The notes beneath the pieces are model-generated. The model was not told where the DNA came from. It saw only the letters and a list, made by a program, of their open reading frames with translations, and ran no database searches. DNA of 64,000 bases, from the NCBI GenBank assembly GCA_963931865.1, contig OZ007515.1, forward strand, positions 7,827,685 through 7,891,684. The letters run 5' to 3'. A program made the translations under genes and the position numbers. The first letter of the stretch is position 1. Each line of letters opens with the position of its first letter. Source of the stretch: Axinella damicornis. Lineage: Eukaryota; Porifera; Demospongiae; Axinellida; Axinellidae. Shown here one piece after another: positions 10,463 through 20,599 of the stretch.

Positions 10463-11026
10463 AGCCTTGTTCCCAGAGGGAGGAGGAAATAAGGGCCTGG
10501 TTTCTACTGTTTGTGCATGTGCTTAATTATTTTCGGTAACCAAAACATTCATAAGGGGGCAGGTGCAAATGACGTCTTCACAGTCATGTTATTGAACACG
10601 TGACGCTTTCTAATTAGCTACACGGGTCCTCCATCCACGAGATGAGGGGTGCAATTACACTCCCACTAGCAACACACTTGCCCGACATTACTATGCCAAC
10701 CGAAACAGAAGGGTCTGGCAGCACACTGACTCCACACGGCCGGTACCGGTGCGACGGAAGCCACACGAAAACATCCTATCTTTCAATCGCAGGTCGCTGT
10801 TCTAGCTCAATTTCAGGAGCGCCTTGCCACCTGATTGCTTAGGAGAGAGCACAATCGAGAGCTGTCATGACGCACACCCAAGTCATATTCACTTACTACG
10901 CTCTGAAGTGTACAGACAAAATCGAATGTCTGCGGTGCCGGTGGAATTCCACTGCAATTTAGCACATGCGTAAACTGTGGAAACCAGGCCCTTTTCTCCT
11001 TCTTGTCTTGGGCGTGGGACAAAGTT
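10463..11026. mobile_element. Non-autonomous element with inverted ends, upstream of TRMT6
   Basis: GGGCCTGGTTTCTACTGTTT (about 10495) and, on the minus strand, GGGCCTGGTTTCCACAGTTT (about 10990) are inverted copies in equivalent positions near each end. The left end begins TAGCCTTGTTCCCAGAGG like other TAGCCT elements. It explains an attractive minus-strand frame at 10813-11022. Confidence 0.5.
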
Positions 11027-11072
11027 CATGACTACCCTACTTCATATCTCTACAAATTGCTACAGTATAGCC

Positions 11073-11154
11073 TTTAGCCTCATTCCCAGGCCTTCTACAC
11101 CTCCAGCTGTGATCCTTCACAGGGCGCATGCGTGGAGGGCCTGGGAACAAGGCT
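11073..11154. mobile_element. Short TAGCCT hairpin element
   Basis: Left TAGCCTCATTCCCAGGCC and right GGCCTGGGAACAAGGCTA are inverted copies around a short spacer. A second left-end-like piece (TAGCCTCATTCCCAGGC) follows at about 11207. No target duplication was recognised. Confidence 0.65.
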
Positions 11155-11278
11155 AAAGACTACCCTACTACATATCTCTACAAATCGCTATATACTGCAT
11201 AGTCTTTAGCCTCATTCCCAGGCTTCTACACCGTATACTACCGCGGATCCCAACCGTTTCTAATCTGCCTCGCCTCAG

Positions 11279-11287
11279 GCCTCCAGT
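11279..11287. repeat. 9-bp target site duplication, left copy
   Basis: GCCTCCAGT lies immediately before the left TIR. The identical nine bases stand at 17315-17323 immediately after the right TIR. Confidence 0.9.
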
Positions 11288-11391
11288 TAGTCTATCGAGC
11301 TAGACCAAATTTCTCTCGCTCCGGAAGTTGGGGGCGGGGCGTAGGGAAGAGCGAGAGAAGGTCTAGCAGATGTCATTAGTATGCATGAGGT
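11288..11391 (+). repeat. Left terminal inverted repeat, 104 bp
   Basis: Identical to the reverse complement of 17211-17314. It contains an internal inverted repeat: GCTAGACC...TTCTCTCGCT near the outer side is mirrored by AGCGAGAGAAGGTCTAGC towards the inner side. Each TIR can therefore fold on itself around a GC-rich loop. Confidence 0.93.
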
Positions 11392-11485
11392 GCTGACGTA
11401 GAACTACTTTGCATCTACTTATCCTGCTCATTAATTGGACCGCAGAAGCCACGTGCAACAAATTGATTGTAGTAGTGAAGATGAT

Positions 11486-14400
11486 ATGGCTGTCGTTTGC
11501 GCGCTGTGTAAAGCTGGCAATCTCCCCAGTCATCGCTATCGAATACGGGAGGGGACACACACAGCAGGTGGGCCGACGGAGTTGTTTCGCCAACTGAGAA
11601 CAGTAGTAGGAGAGAATTTGCCTGAAACGCTGTGTTCCAATGTGGTGTGTGCGCTTTGTCGAAGCAACATCCTGAAAGCCCTAAAACAGAAGGAGCGCTT
11701 TGAACAATCCAGGAGAGAGCTTGTTGAGAAGCTACGCGGAGTTCCTGCCTCCTCTGTACTCCCTTGCAACGCGCAACCACCCGCGCTGAAAGCAGTTAGT
11801 CCTCGTAGTAGCCAACCCTGGAAGCGACCTCGACCGTCTCCGTTGACAACAACTGGAGTTTCTCCTCTAGCCAAGAGGCCTCTTTCTGCTACGAACGCAT
11901 CCCAGCGTAAGTTGACGACACCAGTTGCTCGTCGTGAACTGTTCCCTGTTCCAACTGGTGGCCAGGCTTCACCCTCAAGGATCCCAATGCCACCCTCAAG
12001 GATCCCAATGCAACCCTCAAGGATCGCAATGCCACCCTCTAGGTCAACAACCTCTTGCTCCCCTACCACAAGCGTGGGTCATGTAACTCTGTCTCAGCAA
12101 CCCGCAGTCCAGCAAGAGGTAATTGTGGATACTACTTTGGTGTGTTAGGAGTTTGTCTGGTGTTACAGGGACTTGTATCCATGCAGCATATCCACACCTT
12201 GCCGTCCAGAATACCAGTGCGAAGTGGTGTAGTCAACGTGAGACTGTTAGCACAAGGCCCAGCTATCTGTGCTGGCGTTGTGATCCAACCTCTGCTGTCT
12301 ACAACCCAACAACAGTCGCTGAGGGTGGCACCACCACAACAAGCTGCTACAGGACCCCCGCCTGTTTCCATCCGGCAACAGCAGCAGGTTTGTGCAGTAT
12401 CCCCTTTTTCTGTGTGTCAAAAGTTAAAGTGTTACTGACCTTATAGAATATACTTGTACATTTCAGGCACTCCCTCACATAATTGCGAGAAGATCCGTAG
12501 ATACTCAGGCTATGGTGGAGGCAATTAGGTGCCCTGGACCTACACAAGACCTCATTGTGAGATGCCTTCTGGAACTACTCCACCAAGAGTGTGTGGCGCT
12601 CTGTCAGAAGAAGCAGATGTCCTCTGTTTTACGTGGGCTTCAGCCTCAAGATTTAGTATCATTCTCGTTCAGCCACATTATCGATGAGTGGGCTACCATT
12701 GCTCCTCTTTTTTTGAAGTTCTTGGCTACCGCTGCCAATGTGAATCCTTCCGATCCTGGTAGCAATGTTGCTGGCGTCTGTACAGCAGGTGCAGTCTTGC
12801 TAAGGCAAAGGAACGTGCACATGAGTGCACTACACCACATCGCTGGGCTTATTCTCTTCCATGGAAATGCTAGCAAGCAGGTATGGTGACAAATGTTGTG
12901 GATATTATTGTTCTATTGCATGAAGTGTCTTCTTTATATCCACCAGGCACATGTTCGCCTGAACCATCTGCAGTTGGCTGTTTCACCTGATGCAACACTA
13001 AACAAGGTTGACCAATTGGCAGCTGGTTTTGATCAAACAGTAGTAAAGTGGAAGGATGACATCAGTCGTTATCACTCAGGTAAGAATTAATTGGCTGAAG
13101 TATGAGTTGTTAATTGCTGTAAATCCCCAGCTGGCCAGCTGAACCATTGTAATGCAAGGCATTTTTTCATATATACACTGTAATAGGTGAGTTTGAGAAC
13201 TACCCTTCGTACCAGATCATTGGAGACAATGTTGACATACACCAACGCACCCCCCACCAATCCATGAAAAGGAAGGACAAAGACCACCACTGGTTCCACA
13301 TGTACGCTGTCCGAGACCGTGTCACAGGAAAGGAACTTCCAAATGATGTTCCCATTGCCGATGTGACCAAAATACCCCTACAAACCTTCCTGCCATCAGT
13401 GGAAGAGTGCAATCACATTCGAGTTGAGTTTGGAGTTTTGATCGCTCGAGTTGTCGTTGAGAAAATGGAGTACTTCCGTTCCCTGAAGCCATTTGTTCCC
13501 GATCACATGAAGCATAAGTACTCGGATGCAATGAGGCTAAAATCTGAAATGGTGAGTACTGCATGTTATTACCATTCATTTTAGAGGTGTGTCATCCTAA
13601 GTTACAAACCTTTAACAAACCATTGCTTTGTTACTTCAGGTGCCATTGGGCGTGCTTACCAAATCGGAGCAAGTTGGGGACGACATGATAGACATCATGA
13701 CCCATATCCACAAATATGTTCCCAAAAAAGCCAACGGCACGTTTAGTCCCATTTTCTTTGGTGGTGACCAGCTAACAAGGGAGAGAGCTGGTGGTGCACT
13801 GGATGCTCGGCTACAGGCGTCTGACCCCCTCAGACGGCTTGAAGGTGTCATACCAAAGGTGGAAGATTGGCATGCTCTAGTGTGCTTCTACCAGGTAATT
13901 GATATTGAGCAGCTCATATATGGTAAATCTTTGAAGTTAGCATAATTACAGTCAATTCCCACCCCCTCCTCTACATCATTATCACCTTTTGTCCCCTTTG
14001 TAGGTCATATGGAATCACTTGTACAAAACCACCTCATTCAGCGACAAGGGTACACTGAAACAGCTGGCCAACCTAATTGGCCGAACTAACGTTCCACAAG
14101 TTGTGAAAAAGGACTTCGCTGCTGCGAAAGATTTCTTCAGTGTCGTTCTTGATGCCCATATAGTCACTGCAGCGATGCACTTCTTTGGGATGAAGGATGT
14201 GAATGACACACCAACAGAGAATACTTTTCCAGGCAACCTCAATGCTGCTACGGATGAAGAGAAGAAGAAGTACCTATCTGTGTGCACAAGAGCGTTCATC
14301 TCCAAATTTGCTCTTCATCATGTTCAAAGCCTTGATGAGGATAGCACGACGGGTACTGATGGTGTTTACGACTATGCCTGTTCAGTCATAGGATTTGGCC

Positions 14401-15035
14401 TGCTAGCACACAATTTTGGTGATGCCACTCATGAAGGTGATGGGGAGAGATTGATTCGCTGCTGGAAGTTCTTCATGCTCCACTTCAAAGCAGATGGACG
14501 TACCAAGTACGCTGTTGAAGCCTTCAATCTTCTTGCCCAAGTTAAGGCATCCCTCACCCCACAAATGGCCCACAGGTTGGTATGGAACCGCACGTGTAAT
14601 CCCAAAGGAGGTGATGGAAAGAACATACAACTGGATTTACACAATGAACACCTAAATCGTGTGTTCAAAGATGATATAAACACGTTCCGTGCGAATATAT
14701 CAGGGGTGAGTGTTTCCAGAAGCTCACAAGCTATTGGTCCAATGATGGACATACTGAAGACAGTTGATTCCATGGTGCATGTGAAAACCCCAAGTGGACG
14801 GCACATTGGACCAAATATAGACCTAGACTTCGAGTCAATCCTAAAAGTACTTTTGGACGAAAACGTTTTTGTGACCAAGAAGGGCCGTAAGCACAAGCAC
14901 TTCTCACACTTCAAATCGGACCCATTTCTGTCATTGAAGAAGAAACCGAAACCTTACGCTAAATTTCACAAGTGGCTAGTCAAACGGAGGAAGGCAGCGA
15001 GTATTCAACACCAGATAGCAACCCGAGTGTTTTAA
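11486..15035 (+). CDS. DUF6589-type protein with N-terminal ZAD-like zinc-binding module; candidate transposase
   Basis: Seven exons: 11486-12118, 12169-12387, 12467-12880, 12947-13079, 13187-13551, 13640-13894 and 14004-15035. All have GT-AG borders and compatible phases, giving 1016 residues. The ATG at 11486 is the first Met in the frame. Residues 1-70 hold CALC ... LCSNVVCALC, a Cys pattern like ZAD/C2C2 modules. Residues about 163-187 are a seven-residue repeat (PSRIPMP). Exon 3 has the family's 'VCTAGAVLLRQRN..M' to 'GLILFHGNASKQ' block. Later come GDNVD (480-483), DHHWFHMYAVRDRV (499-512), FFGGDQLTRERAGGA (627-641) and VEDWHA (662-667), features I recognise from DUF6589. A conserved D...D...E set suggests an RNase-H-like nuclease, but this is inference. 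Its position inside identical TIRs makes it the candidate transposase. A polyadenylation signal follows at 15107. Confidence 0.85.
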
Positions 15036-15106
15036 CTTTGTTGGATTGTTTGTCAATGTATATTTAATGATAATTAGGCAAGTTGGGTATAATATTGTTA
15101 GGCAAC

Positions 15107-15112
15107 AATAAA
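15107..15112 (+). promoter_or_regulatory. Polyadenylation signal of the DUF6589-type gene
   Basis: AATAAA lies 72 bases after the stop codon at 15035 and before the convergent stop of the helicase gene. Confidence 0.7.
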
Positions 15113-15160
15113 TTTGTCACTGACAGGAAGTGATGTTACAAAAAGGAAATCAGAAATTAA

Positions 15161-17113
15161 TTAACAGTAACCAAAAATATCTTCAATAATCCTCATGATT
15201 TCACCAGCCCAGTTCCATACTAGACATTTTTCTTCAACATCAAATGAATCGGAGATGAACTCACAATTATCAACAACAGAATCTACCATTTCTGTAGGAA
15301 GGCCACAAACGATATCATCTCCCACATATGTGGACATCCCTTCACATAATTCGTGAGTTGAGTGCAGCACTATATCCCTAAATTCCATCAGGCGTGTTCG
15401 TAGTAGACGCCTTTCAGCGGGAGTGACAGTACGCACAAATTCCTCCCCATCCTCATCATCATTGTCATCATCACTTGCACAATTCAGTTTCACTTGTTGA
15501 ACACGTGCTTGAACTGGACATTCCACTGAGCATGTACATTCTCTGGTACAGACATCACAACAGTTATGTTTAATATTTCCAATTGTAGAGGTGTCAATAC
15601 CACCTATGAAGTTGTGTAGCAGCATTCTTCTGCGACACTTGTCTTCTGACTTGCAGTACTCCTTCATATTGTTGCTCACATGACCAATCAGACAGCCGGG
15701 GTACAAGTACAGGATGACATTGCTTTCTAGTCCATCACGTCCTGCCCTCCCACACTCCTGAAAGTAATCATCCATATCAGCAGGTGGTCCGAAGTGGATA
15801 ACTGTACGGATATTCGGCACATCTACGCCCATACCAAAAGCAGTAGTGGAAAACAGAACCCGACAGTTACCGTGCGGATTCAGCATCGACTGCATTATCT
15901 GCTGCTTTTCGTCATCTCCAGCTCGTGAATGATACATAGCAAACAGACGGTTAGCTATGGACGGCGGGCTTCCACAAGGCTCATAGCTCTCTTTTTTCAA
16001 CTCGGTGAGGAACATTTTGTACAGTGATGCACACATATTGATCGAGCGGCAAAATACAATCACCCTAGGGAGGGAACTTCGTTTCCTCTTGAGGTCTGAA
16101 ACTAGCCATTTGAAAGCGACATGCACGTCGCGGTTGACTCTCTCTACTGAGTAGCGAAGATTTGGTCGATTTGATGGTTTGGTGATCAACTGCACAGGGG
16201 TCATCTGCAGCGCATGAATGATGCGATCCTTGACATAATGAGTTGCCGTGGCTGTCAGTGCCACAATAGGTGTGTTGGACGGAAGCAATGACCGTAGCTG
16301 TGATATCTGGCTGTACCATGCTCGAAATTCATCTCCCATTCCCCTAAGGAAGTTAAAAATGTGTACATCAATATCAACACATGCAATGGTATGTGGTGTA
16401 ACATGCAGTATACACTGTAGGCTGCCAGTGAGAGATTTAAGCCTATACAGAAGGGGAAGGCAATTTCAATTCCCCATGTATAGCCTCGTACCATCGAACA
16501 TGTAACTATACTTCAAGCCAAGGCAACTTATCATAACAATGTGAGTTTCAAATGATAGTGTGCATGATACTTACAGCACTCACCATTTCACAATACAGTG
16601 AGCCTCATCAATTGCCAAGGCCACCACTCGTCCTGAGAACCTATCGTTAACGAACAGTGAGCGCCATGTTTTGTTGCCAATGAAGGCTTCTGGGCTGCCA
16701 AATATATGTGTAACCCGCCCTTCAACCACGTCTGCAATGCAATCTCTCGACGTTTCCCCCGAAATTCGTACCGCCTTCACGCCCTTGGCGACAAGCTTGG
16801 AGACTTGGTCTTCCATAAGTGAAATCAGAGGCGACACCACTACTACCACCGAGGGTTGGGACGTCTGCGAAGATGTACAGGAACGGAGTAGGCTGTCCGC
16901 GCAGAACGGCAATAACTGGTACACCAGAGACTTGCCAAATCCCGTAGGGACGCTCATCAACACGTCGTCTCCATTAAGCAGGCTCTGAACGGCTGACAGC
17001 TGCTCGGACTTTATACTTTCGTAGCCCATGCAACGCATTCCTTCCTCCACAGCACGGGTAACAAGCGATGGGTCAGTGGATAGTTCAGTTACCCAAGTCT
17101 TGTACAACGCCAT
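15161..17113 (-). CDS. RecQ-family ATP-dependent DNA helicase carried by the transposon
   Basis: Two exons, 16584-17113 and 15161-16343, with a splice inside a Trp codon, give 570 residues. The start is the first ATG (17113), giving MALYKTWVTELS. Helicase motifs are intact. Motif 0/I region: GYESIKSEQ (30-38) and PTGFGKS (56-62). Motif II: DEAH (169-172). Motif III: ALTATAT (205-211). Motif IV: VIVFCRS. Motif V: FSTTAFGMGVDVP (341-353). Motif VI: QECGRAGRDG (372-381). A RecQ-type zinc-binding Cys set follows (C407, C413, and CCDVC at 438-442). The C-terminus is an acidic run and an unassigned tail without a recognisable HRDC domain. RecQ enzymes unwind DNA 3'-5'. Here it may assist excision or repair of the element; that role is inferred from its place inside the TIRs. 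Confidence 0.92.
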
Positions 17114-17210
17114 TGCAAAACTCACAACTGTTCACAACTACTTAGCGAACGCATAATTTGCACGTGTTACTACTGGCTGAAAATCGATCAGTAGAATCTG
17201 ATTGGTCGGT

Positions 17211-17314
17211 ACCTCATGCATACTAATGACATCTGCTAGACCTTCTCTCGCTCTTCCCTACGCCCCGCCCCCAACTTCCGGAGCGAGAGAAATTTGGTCT
17301 AGCTCGATAGACTA
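17211..17314 (-). repeat. Right terminal inverted repeat, 104 bp
   Basis: Exact inverted copy of 11288-11391, about 100 bases upstream of the helicase ATG. The TIR or adjoining DNA probably carries that gene's promoter. Confidence 0.93.
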
Positions 17315-17323
17315 GCCTCCAGT
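17315..17323. repeat. 9-bp target site duplication, right copy
   Basis: GCCTCCAGT, identical to 11279-11287, directly abuts the right TIR. Confidence 0.9.
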
Positions 17324-17483
17324 AAGCTTACATAGTTACAACAGACGACTTACTAACAAGATGCCAGAACTTTTGGTATTCACAGATCACTCCTTGAAGT
17401 GAGGGCGCTACTTTTCCTGAAGGCCTCCTCTCACATGTCTCAGCATCTCGTGTAGTCTCGTGTCGTCAGTGCATATGCGCATG

Positions 17484-17521
17484 TAGTCTCGTTCCCAGAC
17501 GGGGGTCTGGGAACGAGACTA
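17484..17521. mobile_element. 38-bp hairpin element with perfect 9-bp target duplication
   Basis: TAGTCTCGTTCCCAGAC is followed by GGGG and the exact inverted copy ending GAGACTA. ATGCGCATG stands on both sides (17475-17483 and 17522-17530). This is a whole insertion reduced to two ends, about 280 bases upstream of the RPL12 start codon. Confidence 0.85.
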
Positions 17522-17802
17522 ATGCGCATGCAGATAACTCCGCCCACTTTTAACGCATGCGCAATCGATTTCGTTCTTTCTTTGGACACTTGTACTTGTG
17601 TGCGTTACAACGTGGGAATTAGAATCCATCTCAATCGGTAGGTTACCGTCTTGTTTTATTGTATCAGGCGGCGAAATAGAGCCTCTGTGTACTGTTTGAG
17701 AAGGCAGAAGTGCAACGTACTCAAATGAGTACTTGGTAGGGTTTTCAAGAACTCATCCACACTATGCCTTCTCTCTTCTGTAGACCACTAAGTATCATCA
17801 TT

Positions 17803-20171
17803 ATGCCGCCTAAGTTTGATCCGAATGCAATTCACATTGGTAAGATAGAGTCTGTCTTTATTAGTGTGACTGGGTTGAGTGTTATAGTGAGAGGTGTGTA
17901 TAGCAATCGATCCGAAGCTTCACCTACACAGTGTTAAGCCTTCGGGTGGTGTAAGGGGTGGTCACTGTAATATGCACCATGGTCACAGCTGTATCTTGAC
18001 CAAGGAAAGGGTGGTAGTTGCTACCTGTTCCGTATGCTATTGGGTGAACTCTGTTGCTGAAGTCGTCATTCTGCTTTGTGTGCGTACACCGACACCAACA
18101 CTCAGACAAGTAAGGCCGCAAGAGTTGGTCTCCTCTACTGCCTCGAATAATTTGCTCTCTCTCCTGTACTGCCTGTCACTGGTCTAGCTGTTGGTACGGT
18201 CCCGGGCTCGACCGATATTTGCTCTGCCACCTGCCACTGGTCCAGTTGGCAGTCCGGGCTCGACCGATTTTGATGCTGAGGATCGAGGCTGCGAGGGAGT
18301 GCCACTGCGACCATTGATAATAGTTTTCATGTACATCTTTGCTCCAAGGAGTGTCTCTGGCAAAGAGCACTACCGTGAGTTGCAGCATCACTGTGTCCAA
18401 ACTATCGCAGAGAGTTGAGCCTGGACTGACAACCAGACCAGTGACAGAATCGGTTTAGCCCGCACCATACCGACGACTAGCCCGGACTTACAAACCAGTT
18501 GAGAGCTAGAGAGAGAAAAGCATGCACGCGGGAAAGATGGTTCTGGTAGTAACTAACCAGTTCCATTCTGTTCTGTTCCACGTTCCGTGTTTCCAGCATC
18601 CCAAAGTTTAGACTCATGCATGGTTAGCCTCGTTCCCCGGCCTGCTTGGCAACGAGCAGCAAGGGTGCCTGGGAACCAGCCTAACTCATGGTTGCAGCTG
18701 TGTCTGGAGAGTCCTCTGTACAGTATCTCCAGAATGATATGGAAGTTTATTCTGGCATCTCTACTTCAGTCTACCTCAGGGCTATAGGTGGTGAGGTCGG
18801 TGCTACGTCTTCCCTTGCTCCGAAGATTGGTCCTCTTGGTTTGGTATGTTGATTGTTTGTGTGAGATACTATAGTGTCATTGTTACCAGTGGACTGGACA
18901 ATCAATCCTTTCTCCATATCCTCGTGAGGGGGCCATGTGATAGGCAGTCTTTAGCATTTAATACACCATCCATTGGGGGGTAAAAGTAGGCATTAAATGG
19001 AAAAATGTTCATGCATGAAACACAAGAACATCTTGCACTCCCCCCCCCCCCCCCCCCCCCATTACATCATAATTGATAAAGGTCTATTGGAAACACCTTA
19101 TTTTTTTATTTTCTGATTGTCCGATGTTGGCATGGGCCTCAAACATCAGTCTACTGGTACAAAATTGGATTTCTGCTCCGTCCGAACACTGTAGAAAAGT
19201 AAAAGTTGCTCAATTTTTGATGTCGAAGTTTGTGTAATTGACGTTCACTGGTCTGTTTGTGAGATTGCGTTGGGTGTGTGAGTATATTCTGGCTCATTCG
19301 AACTTGTTGTAGAGAGCAGAGAGCAATGAGTGTAATCAATGATGCAGATATAGAGAGCTAACATGGCCTTCTTTCTTGTCATGGATCAGTGTGGAAAGTC
19401 TTCAATGATCGTCCTCACCTGTTGCTTCTAATGCAAGCTGAAGCCAAGGGCAGTGAAACATACTTATAGTTGCCAAGTGCGTTAGCGTGAGGCAATTACG
19501 CATAGGCCGCAATTTCAGTTAGGGTTGTGTGTACGTACATTTTTTGTTGTTAAAATATTTTTGCGAGTGCGAATGAGTACTGTGTAATAGTGTTTTTGTG
19601 CTTGTCCTATCAACCCATTGCATTTGTGTATGGTCAGTAATCAGTACACTCCTGGTAAACCAAAGGACACCAGTCATGATCAGCGAGATGTACATTTCAT
19701 GCTCTCTGCAGTCACCAAAAAAGGTGGGGGATGATATTGCGAAGGCAACACAGGATTGGAAAGGGCTGAAGGTGACTGTCAAACTGACCATCCAGAATAG
19801 GCAGGCCAAAGTCGAGGTGGTTCCCAGTGCTGCGTCTCTTGTTATCAAGGCCCTCAAAGAGCCTCCCAGGGATCGGAAGAAGCAGAAAAACAGTACGTCA
19901 TAATTTTCTAATTCTGTGCTGTAAAGATTGTCATGCATTGTTTTGTTTTATTCTCTCTCCAGTTAAACATAATGGAAATATCTCCATTGACCAGGTGATT
20001 GACACTGCTCGTATCATGCGTCCCCGATCCATGTCAAGATACCTTTCAGGAACTGTGAAGGAGATTCTGGGGACCTGCCAATCTGTCGGTTGTACTGTGG
20101 ATGGAGCACACCCACATGACAAGATTGATGAAATCACCAGTGGCTCTCTCGTCATTCCAGTAAGATCCTAA
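17803..20171 (+). CDS. RPL12: 60S ribosomal protein L12 (uL11)
   Basis: Four exons, 17803-17839, 18770-18843, 19712-19892 and 19963-20171, with GT-AG borders and phases 1,0,1, give 166 residues (animal RPL12 is 165). The protein runs from [20 protein letters not shown] through [52 protein letters not shown] and [19 protein letters not shown] to the end VIPVRS. It belongs to the ribosomal stalk base, where it binds 28S rRNA and supports the P-stalk and GTPase factors. Intron 1 holds small hairpin elements and intron 2 a poly-C tract. The final codons CCA-GTAAGA form a good splice donor, so a different C-terminus by further splicing is possible. A polyadenylation signal lies at 20267. Confidence 0.95.
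18625..18683. mobile_element. 59-bp TAGCCT hairpin element in RPL12 intron 1
   Basis: TAGCCTCGTTCCCCGGCC and GTGCCTGGGAACCAGCCTA are imperfect inverted ends. Flanks ATGCATGGT and ACTCATGGT agree in 7 of 9 bases, consistent with an aged 9-bp duplication. Confidence 0.65.
19041..19061. repeat. Poly-C tract
   Basis: About 21 consecutive C in RPL12 intron 2. Confidence 0.7.
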
Positions 20172-20266
20172 AAATATATGCTGCATGTTTTCTGAAGCAT
20201 ATGGTGCAGAACAAGAGTGTGTGAGCCACTTGTGCTGCTACTGCCTTGTGTATTACAGTTGTGGTC

Positions 20267-20272
20267 AATAAA
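20267..20272 (+). promoter_or_regulatory. Polyadenylation signal of RPL12
   Basis: AATAAA 95 bases after the RPL12 stop codon, in the expected distance range. Confidence 0.7.
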
Positions 20273-20454
20273 AGGTTTACGTACCGTACCAGTAGTATGT
20301 GCGTAGTACGCATAATTCCATTCTATATTGTAGACGTACCCTAGACGTAGTTAGCACCTTGTGTACGGTACGCTGACAACAGGTACATGTGTATTTTGTT
20401 ACAGTTACAACCATAGTATAGCTATCAAGTGTGAAACTAGCTGAAGGAAGGAAG

Positions 20455-20590
20455 TGAGCAGCGGATTCTCTACTACAGCTTCCAGGGCTTCAAGACACCG
20501 TCAATTTGTCGTTTGTTGAAGGAGGAAGGCTTTCGAGCGAGCCAGGTAGGACGAAAAAGTTTCAGGAAACTGGCAGCATTGCACCCCCCA
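20455..20590 (+). pseudogene. Tc1/mariner-type helix-turn-helix fragment
   Basis: The frame reads EQRILYYSFQGFKTPSICRL then LKEEGFRASQ, the typical first DNA-binding helix-turn-helix of Tc1-like transposases. A one-base shift after GRK leads into the expected 'FQETGSI' in another frame. The DDE domain is missing. This is a short relic just downstream of RPL12. Confidence 0.55.
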
Positions 20591-20599
20591 GCTTATATA

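Larger units (their letters stand above)
11288..17314. mobile_element. Complete 6,027-bp DNA transposon encoding a DUF6589 protein and a RecQ helicase
   Basis: The element is bounded by two 104-bp TIRs that are identical in all positions compared (11288-11391 and 17211-17314) and begin TAGTCTATCGAGCTAGACC. It is flanked by a perfect 9-bp duplication, GCCTCCAGT. It contains two intact convergent split genes: the DUF6589-type gene on plus (11486-15035) and the RecQ-type gene on minus (15161-17113). Their stop codons are about 125 bases apart. Identical TIRs, an exact TSD and open frames indicate a young and possibly autonomous insertion. The 9-bp TSD is in the range known for Mutator-like elements, but the coding content is not Mutator-like as far as I can see. 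I know of no named superfamily with this gene pair, which should be checked against Repbase/Dfam. Confidence 0.92.

Noticed and set aside
10813..11022. Minus-strand frame beginning MSHAQDKKEKRAWFPQFTH with a good GTAAGT donor, in phase with TRMT6 exon 1
   Set aside because: Its first part lies in the inverted end of the element at 10463-11026, so the frame is repeat-derived. TRMT6 proteins have no such N-terminal extension.
19338..19441. Possible C/D-box snoRNA in RPL12 intron 2
   Set aside because: A C-box-like ATGATGC and a CTGA are present about 100 bases apart, but there is no convincing terminal stem or internal C'/D' pair.
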